Source: Ustilago trichophora (Eukaryota; Basidiomycota; Ustilaginomycetes; Ustilaginales; Ustilaginaceae). Taken from it: 64,000 bases of DNA. Made by a program: the position numbers and the translations under genes. The notes beneath the pieces were generated by a model that saw only the letters and a list, made by a program, of their open reading frames with translations, was not told the origin of the DNA and made no database searches. The stretch is taken from assembly GCA_900323505.1 (NCBI GenBank), contig OOIN01000022.1, forward strand, positions 310,001 through 374,000, in the 5' to 3' direction. Of the stretch, positions 58,716-64,000 are shown in pieces (positions within the stretch are counted from its first letter, which is position 1; each line of letters starts with the position of its first letter).

Positions 58716-61577
58716 TTACCAACCTCTGATCCCCAACACGTGCCTCACGTCCGTCGCAAATCGCAAACTATCCAAGATCGGCAGCAGATCCAACAGAGCC
58801 TCATCGTTCGGATCGTGAGTCCAACCTTCGATCGGAATACCATTGGCCCTATTCAATCTGTAACTTGCTGGGCTGTTATCCACCAAACAGACCTTACTCA
58901 GATCCTCATCTACCACCGCAAGATTCTTCACATAGCTGCCACCCTTAAATGAGCAACTTTCCCTGAACAATCTTGCCGAAATCAGACCTCGGCCTTGGTC
59001 CAACCAGTCTATCACGGGGTCAGCATACTCCTGCACGGAGGCGGTGAAGATGACGACGGTATACCAGGATGCGACTTTGCGTAGGAAGTAGTCGGTCCAA
59101 GGACGTTTATAGACGTGATAGAGGACAGAGCGGCCGTCGAGGACTACTTCGACCATATGGGGGCGAATGCGACGCGGATTGTCGTTGGCTCGAAGACCCA
59201 AAAATGCTCCGGCAGTTTCGAGGCCGAGAAAGCCAGAGGTGGTGGTGCGTCCACCTGAGGTCGAGTATAGGTGGGCGGTGGGAGAGCGAGAGGTAGAGTG
59301 AATTAGAGTCTCATCGAGATCGAGGACGAGAATTTTGGGCGAATGGTGGATGATGGATGATGAGGTGGTGGGGGCCCGAGGGATTTTGGTGGTGGTGGGT
59401 AAAAGTGTGGAAGAGGGGCGAGAGTCGGTCCCTGATCCATTGCCAGCGGCGATGGCGGCGGCAGCAGCCCGTCGTGCTGCTCGACCTTTAGCAATGCGCG
59501 ATTGTCGCTCGGCTTCCATTACGGCTTCCTTTTCGGCCATGACCACGTCGATAGGTTCGGCTTTGCTGTTGTGCGCCAACATGGGATCGACCACCTGCGG
59601 GTTGGGGAGGAGTCTCGAAGGTGTCCTCTGTCCCGAAGCTACAGCTTTCCATACTGTCCCCAATTCGGCAGCTTGATCTTCGGTGACGGGTTCCTGTTCA
59701 AAGTAGGCGTTTCCAAATGTGGCATCCTTCTCATCGGGTTTGGGCGTGCGTGGTCGACCTGCTGTGCTGTTGCGTTTTTCGGAGTCGCGTTTGAGATCGG
59801 TCTTGGTGGCAAAGCGGAGAGAGGGTGGACGGTTCAGACGGGGAGAGGCTTCGTCGTAGGAAGTGGCATGTTTCTCGAGGATGGGGACTTGAGCCCGCTC
59901 GTAAACTGCTTCGAGGGCTTCTTCGGAGCGAATGGCGCGGCGTCTGCGCAGATAACGTACGCAGTTGACGGGGCACAGAAGCACCGCCAGCAAAAGGTCT
60001 CTGAGTGCAAGCAGTGTTCTGCGAATGGCACGCTTGGTTGACGAGCTTCTTCGCTTGGAAGTCACAGCACCGTTTCGGGGAGCTTGTCCGCTGTCTGAAT
60101 TATGGTTAGCATTACCGTTACGGGAGGCCAGCCAGCCACGAGACTCTTCTGCTTCGGAACCTCTGGCAGACGAAGTTGCAGATGATCGAGCGGAGCGGCG
60201 TCTCCTTGGCTTGAATGGAGTGAGACCGCGATCAACAGCCTTTTCTGAGTCGGTGGAGGCGAGAGAAGAGTTGGACGAGGATGCGAGGGATTCCACAGCC
60301 AGAGCGGCCTCCCGTTTGTGTCTCAAGGATCCTCTCCTCGAAGCGGAAGGTGTGGTCAATGCAGAGTTCGAGGAGTCAGAATGCTTGAGACCGTTGCGGC
60401 GGTTGGTAGGCGTATCGTCAGCGTCTGAAGTTGTGCTCGATGTGGCTGCTGACGACTCTTTCTTTGGTGTTGCCGATGCAGCAGCTGGGTCTACAACAGA
60501 AGATGATGGGTCCTCTTGAGCCACTACCTCAATAGCATCAGGCTCTCCCTTGGCCGCCTCGAGCAGAGTTTCCGAGTCGACGCTCTCTTCGTCCTTCTGA
60601 TTCTGCAACAGCGTTGCGTCTGCATCTGCATTTGCATCTTGCGACTTTTCGTGCCCCAAGAGGGACGCTGAGTCTACAGCTGTCTCAAGAGTGGTGGCAG
60701 CTTCGTGAGAGACGGATGATCCTTCACCCCAGCTGCTGCTGTCAGCACTGCTCTGCGAGATAGTCCTTTCTCTGGGCCTGTCAATGTCCTCTGGAGCAAA
60801 GTCGCCACCGTCAAATTCGACAATGTCTTCGCGCTCCTTCTCTGTCATGAGCTCGGGATCTTGATGTCTGTGCATACTTTGTTCCTGGCGAGGCCATGTT
60901 TCTACCCTCTGCTGATCCTGACCCGCAGAGGTAAGGGTGAGAGAAGCGTTTTGGCCGAACCTGGAATGACGCTTGGATCTGCGCCTGACTTCAGAATGGG
61001 ATTCGTCGGTGCTGCTAGATGATGCATCGTTACGATGCGAGTAGATCTGACCGGAGCCTGAAGAGGCAGTGCGTCGAGCCTGGTCTCGCCTGGGTGCAGT
61101 GGAAGATAGCAAGAGATCGTCGAGACTGGGGACACGTTTTGTGCGTCGGTAGGAGAGTTCGGAATCACTGTTCTTGCGTGAACGAGTACGAGTACCAGGA
61201 TGAATAGCCTCATCAATCCAGCCTGTCAAGCCCCACAGTCCACTCCATCTTGCTCTATGGGTTTGGCGAGAGTCTGATTCGCTTTCGTCAGTGTCAAGGG
61301 CATGGGAAGGATAGATGCCGGCTGGAGTGCTACCTGTACGGCGGAGGGAGTTGCTGTACATGGATCGAGCAGGTTCATCCTGCTCCTGAGACCATCTTCG
61401 CAGAGAGGAAGATCCAGATGGGATGGAATGTGATGTGCTCGAGGCTCTGCGGCTACCTGGAAGGGAGGAGTGGGAACGAGAGCGTTTATTTGACGTTGAG
61501 GGACGGGATAGCGGCCGATCAGATGCTGGGGCAAAGGATCGGCTGAGCACTGAGTCGAGGTAGCTGATCGAGTTCAT
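58716..61577 (-). CDS. NEM1: Nem1-type nuclear-envelope phosphatase (DULLARD/SCP family)
   Basis: Catalytic subunit of the Nem1-Spo7 phosphatase that dephosphorylates lipin (Pah1) at the ER/nuclear envelope. 953 residues, longer than the yeast protein (446), because of a ~480-residue disordered N-terminal region rich in Ser, Arg and Glu. A hydrophobic segment LLALRDLLLAVLLCPVNCVR (about 518-537) fits the membrane anchor. The HAD/FCP1-like catalytic domain starts with KILVLDLDETLIHST: the nucleophile motif DLDET is at about 59308-59325 on the genome. It continues with VYKRPWTDYFLRKV, VVIFTASVQEYADPVID, RESCSFKGGSYVKNLAVV and CLVDNSPASYRL. All catalytic motifs are present. The start is the first ATG of the frame. 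Confidence 0.93.
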   Translation of the reverse strand: MNSISYLDSVLSRSFAPASDRPLSRPSTSNKRSRSHSSLPGSRRASSTSHSIPSGSSSLRRWSQEQDEPARSMYSNSLRRTGSTPAGIYPSHALDTDESESDSRQTHRARWSGLWGLTGWIDEAIHPGTRTRSRKNSDSELSYRRTKRVPSLDDLLLSSTAPRRDQARRTASSGSGQIYSHRNDASSSSTDESHSEVRRRSKRHSRFGQNASLTLTSAGQDQQRVETWPRQEQSMHRHQDPELMTEKEREDIVEFDGGDFAPEDIDRPRERTISQSSADSSSWGEGSSVSHEAATTLETAVDSASLLGHEKSQDANADADATLLQNQKDEESVDSETLLEAAKGEPDAIEVVAQEDPSSSVVDPAAASATPKKESSAATSSTTSDADDTPTNRRNGLKHSDSSNSALTTPSASRRGSLRHKREAALAVESLASSSNSSLASTDSEKAVDRGLTPFKPRRRRSARSSATSSARGSEAEESRGWLASRNGNANHNSDSGQAPRNGAVTSKRRSSSTKRAIRRTLLALRDLLLAVLLCPVNCVRYLRRRRAIRSEEALEAVYERAQVPILEKHATSYDEASPRLNRPPSLRFATKTDLKRDSEKRNSTAGRPRTPKPDEKDATFGNAYFEQEPVTEDQAAELGTVWKAVASGQRTPSRLLPNPQVVDPMLAHNSKAEPIDVVMAEKEAVMEAERQSRIAKGRAARRAAAAAIAAGNGSGTDSRPSSTLLPTTTKIPRAPTTSSSIIHHSPKILVLDLDETLIHSTSRSPTAHLYSTSGGRTTTSGFLGLETAGAFLGLRANDNPRRIRPHMVEVVLDGRSVLYHVYKRPWTDYFLRKVASWYTVVIFTASVQEYADPVIDWLDQGRGLISARLFRESCSFKGGSYVKNLAVVDEDLSKVCLVDNSPASYRLNRANGIPIEGWTHDPNDEALLDLLPILDSLRFATDVRHVLGIRGW

Positions 61578-62567
61578 GATTGTGTTGGCTTAGCGGCTGA
61601 CAGCAGCTCGTCGATGTCGATGTCGATGTCGATGCTGTCGCTGTCGAGACGTGTGCGTGCGTGGTGTGCGTGCTGGATCGGAATCACCGCTTCATGATTG
61701 ATGGACTGCAAGAGTGAATGTTTGACTGGTCGAGTGCCCAAACGCACCACAAACCGTGTTGGTCGGAACAAGAGCCGACGTGGTCGTGATCACCGTATGG
61801 GAAAGCGTCAAAGCAACAAGAATCGATGGAATGGAATGATGACGAGAGCCAAGTAGCGAACAATCGACGATGCTTTGCCTTTGCAGATCAGCGTTACCAC
61901 AACAAACGGCAATGAAATCGACTCTGGCAAGCATGAATCAACTCGCTCTCCCCAAGCTCAACATACAGTACAGTACAGAACGTCCCTACACTTGCCGCTG
62001 CAGCTGAGCCAACACTTTACACACTCTCTCGGTCTCCCGCGGTTAAAGCACCAAAAGAAAAAGTGGAAAAAGAAAAGAAAAGAAAAGAGAAAAACAAAAC
62101 CCCCCTTTACTGAGCACCTCCTGCCTGCCTTTTGCTCTCGGAAAGTTGGGGCCGAAATGCGACATGAAACATAAAAAAAAAAATCAGGTGGAGAAGCACA
62201 CAAAGCGGGATAATTCGTGGAAAAATACATCGTCGTCGTTGAATTTAATTTGGGGAAGGATTTCACGCGAATTTCCTCCACATGGCCCACTGAGCGCACT
62301 GACCCCCACTACAGCACAGTCCGCTGACCCTTTTGCTCCGTTTGCCCCAAATCCAACTCAATCTCGACAGAATCGAGCATTTTAGCCGTCCACGCCCGAC
62401 CGAGTCCCGAATCCGAGATTGGTTACGTGCAGCTCGACGACTTGGAACCCATATCTCACTCCCACTTTTCTCAAGTTGCGGCCACTTCAACGGGCACGAT
62501 CAACTACAAGTATTATCTACATCAATCCGCTGCGGCAGATACTCCGCAGCGAAGCTACACAGCTGCC
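61578..62567. promoter_or_regulatory. Divergent promoter region NEM1 / LAMTOR2-like
   Basis: Contains a TCGATG hexamer repeat (about 61610-61634), ATACAGTACAGTACAG at 61963-61977, and an AAAAG repeat (about 62068-62092). No gene is seen. A frame open to 62427 upstream of the LAMTOR2-like ATG starts only with GTG. Confidence 0.45.
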
Positions 62568-63671
62568 ATGCTTCAACCAGCAGCAATCACAGCATTGCTT
62601 TCGCAGCTTATCAACGAGAACAATGCCGACTCGAGCTCGATACGACCCCACACGGCGCTCTTGACTCTGCTCGATTCGTCGGAACTATACGCAGTGGCAA
62701 CCAGGCTAGTCGACTCACCGCCGAGCAAGTCTGCTGTGGCTTCGATCCTGGCTAGCACAGCAGCTGCTGCGGGGACAGCTCCTCCGGTACACTATCCAAA
62801 CGGAAGACCCTTGCCGCTGACCTTGGATGAGAGAGCGGCGTGTCTTTCTGCGATCGCAGTTACGTCTTGGCGACAGGCGACGGAGGGTGCAGCCAAAAAG
62901 GGGCAGAAGAAGCCAGGAAATGTGGTCATGCCAGGATCTTCAGTGTCAGTTGCCAAGCACGCGGTGACAGGGATGACGAGTGCATCTGGCAAAAAGGCGT
63001 ACAGCAAAGAGATGGTGCCTCTGTTGCTGCAAAGTGATCTGGGAAGGATCCTTGTCATGCCGATCGTACCATCCGCTCCTACCCTCAGCCCATCAAGAAG
63101 TGAGCTGGCTGCAATGGACGAATCGAACGACGACGCTTCGCATTTCTCAGACCACTCAAGACCGTTTATGCTCCTCACCCTCAATGCTCCTTCCGACGGT
63201 CCACCCGCCAACCTACCCAAATCTCCTTCCACACCCAATGCAACACTAAGCCCAGCCCTCGCATCCTCTACAGCTACACTATCCGCAACCAACCCCGCCC
63301 GCTCAAGATTACGATCGGGAGGCACCACCCCTACGTCCACTCGTTCGGACAATACTGCAACTCCTTCCCGTTCCCCCGTATCGGACCATTTCCCCATTTC
63401 TTCTTCGGGCGGCCCTCAGGGGTCATCCTCTTCACCTCTACCGGGAAGCAGCGATGCAGATGCAGTAGCATGGCAGACTAGCTCGGCAGAGCAAGACGCC
63501 TGGGAAGCAAAGCTGTGGAGCGGGTTGTATGCTCAGGCAAAGGCGCTGGCAAGGGTGCTGGCCCCAAGTCTGACCAAATGCGGTGTTGGTCAGCATCATA
63601 TTGATGAGCATCATGGTGGCGAGACTGGGCATCAAAGTGGGGCTGTGAGCGATGATGAGGTCGAGTCGTAA
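62568..63671 (+). CDS. Roadblock/LC7 protein, probable LAMTOR2 (Ragulator) homologue with large insertion
   Basis: 367 residues from the ATG at 62568; LAMTOR2 is normally about 125. The N-terminus MLQPAAITALLSQLINENN resembles the LAMTOR2 start MLRPKALTQVLSQ. In order follow a hydrophobic strand TALLTLLDSSELYAVA, helix ERAACLSAIAVTSWRQA, strands around LLLQSDLGRILVMPIV and FMLLTLNA, and a C-terminal helix EAKLWSGLYAQAKALARVL, matching the roadblock fold. Low-complexity Ala/Pro/Gly and Ser/Pro/Thr inserts separate these elements, the largest (about 205-315) lying before the last helix. If right, it would act in the vacuolar/lysosomal Ragulator (EGO) complex in TORC1 signalling. The assignment is by eye. 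Confidence 0.55.
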   Translation: MLQPAAITALLSQLINENNADSSSIRPHTALLTLLDSSELYAVATRLVDSPPSKSAVASILASTAAAAGTAPPVHYPNGRPLPLTLDERAACLSAIAVTSWRQATEGAAKKGQKKPGNVVMPGSSVSVAKHAVTGMTSASGKKAYSKEMVPLLLQSDLGRILVMPIVPSAPTLSPSRSELAAMDESNDDASHFSDHSRPFMLLTLNAPSDGPPANLPKSPSTPNATLSPALASSTATLSATNPARSRLRSGGTTPTSTRSDNTATPSRSPVSDHFPISSSGGPQGSSSSPLPGSSDADAVAWQTSSAEQDAWEAKLWSGLYAQAKALARVLAPSLTKCGVGQHHIDEHHGGETGHQSGAVSDDEVES

Positions 63672-64000
63672 AGTCTGACCACCTCACGAAGTTTTGTCTT
63701 TTTGCAATGATACCCCCTTATGGTCATCGACATTTTAACCTCCCAATATCCAGCATCGGGTGAAACTCGAAACTCTCCTTCTAACCTTTTTGCTACGACG
63801 AGAAGTACCAACCGCAAATGCTTAGAAATTGCGCTTGTGAAGAGGTAACAGAGTAACAACGCTGAGAGAACGATGTGAGTTGTGATGTTGAGCATTGCGC
63901 TGTTCAGTTGCCAAAAATCCTGCCTGGGGTCGCGTACAGATGCGAGAGAAAAAGGTACGGAGTCTTCGGACCGGCCTCCACGCGTGTGTGATGGAAGCAG
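63672..64000. other. Region downstream of the LAMTOR2-like gene to window end
   Basis: No gene is supported; probably 3' UTR and the start of the next intergenic region. Confidence 0.5.

Noticed and set aside
1..64000. CRISPR array, rRNA or tRNA genes, and LTR retrotransposons
   Set aside because: No regularly spaced repeats, rRNA-like sequence or tRNA cloverleaf was recognised by eye, and no long terminal repeats or integrase/protease motifs flank the retrotransposon ORFs.

Overview
This window looks like nuclear DNA of a basidiomycete, most likely a smut fungus (Ustilaginomycotina). Genes are dense and intron-poor. The few introns are short (about 80-120 bp), with GTAAGT/GTATGT/GTGAGT donors and CAG/TAG acceptors. 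Proteins carry long Ser/Thr/Pro/Gln-rich linkers, and 5' leaders are pyrimidine-rich. The lineage is inferred from gene content and style; no rRNA or mitochondrial marker is present to confirm it.

Layout, left to right: 3' end of V-ATPase subunit E (+); eIF3g (-); mitoribosomal mL57/MRPL15-like protein (+); MutY-type adenine DNA glycosylase (-); a basic protein with weak Rrn9 resemblance (-); a 46-residue OST4 gene split by an intron (+); an alpha/beta-hydrolase of the phospholipase/carboxylesterase family (+); complex I NDUFB8-like subunit in four exons (-); PP2A catalytic subunit (+). Next comes a retrotransposon block of about 14 kb (13601-27520). After it follow an intact ELO fatty-acid elongase (-), CCT5 (+), an unknown basic protein (-), FES1 (+), a large RING-H2 protein with its RING split by an intron (-), POM152 (+), PRP3 (+), FAD synthase (-), a coilin-like protein (+), PAT1 (-), SEC1 (+), NEM1 (-) and a LAMTOR2-like roadblock protein with a large insertion (+). 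These are housekeeping genes for translation, ER/nuclear envelope, RNA processing and trafficking; they do not form a functional cluster.

The accessory part is the retrotransposon block. It holds (i) a plus-strand ORF with APE-type endonuclease, reverse transcriptase, RNase H and a C-terminal Cys/His motif, as in Tad/I-like LINEs, with no ORF1 upstream; (ii) a minus-strand 913-codon ORF ending in CCHC knuckles, tail-to-tail with it; and (iii) a minus-strand ORF1-like gene (Ala-rich helix, RRM-like fold, zinc knuckle) followed by its own 35-nt poly(A) and no ORF2. The left edge of the block is a 34-nt minus-strand poly(A) lying directly against a diverged 3' fragment of a second ELO gene. The block therefore separates a broken elongase copy from an intact one. 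All three large TE ORFs are uninterrupted, which suggests recent activity or selection.

Other signals: clusters of TACTGTAC/GTACAGTA-type motifs in five of the nine divergent promoter regions; five homopolymer A/T runs of similar length (29-36 nt); and several tandem repeats inside the TE block.
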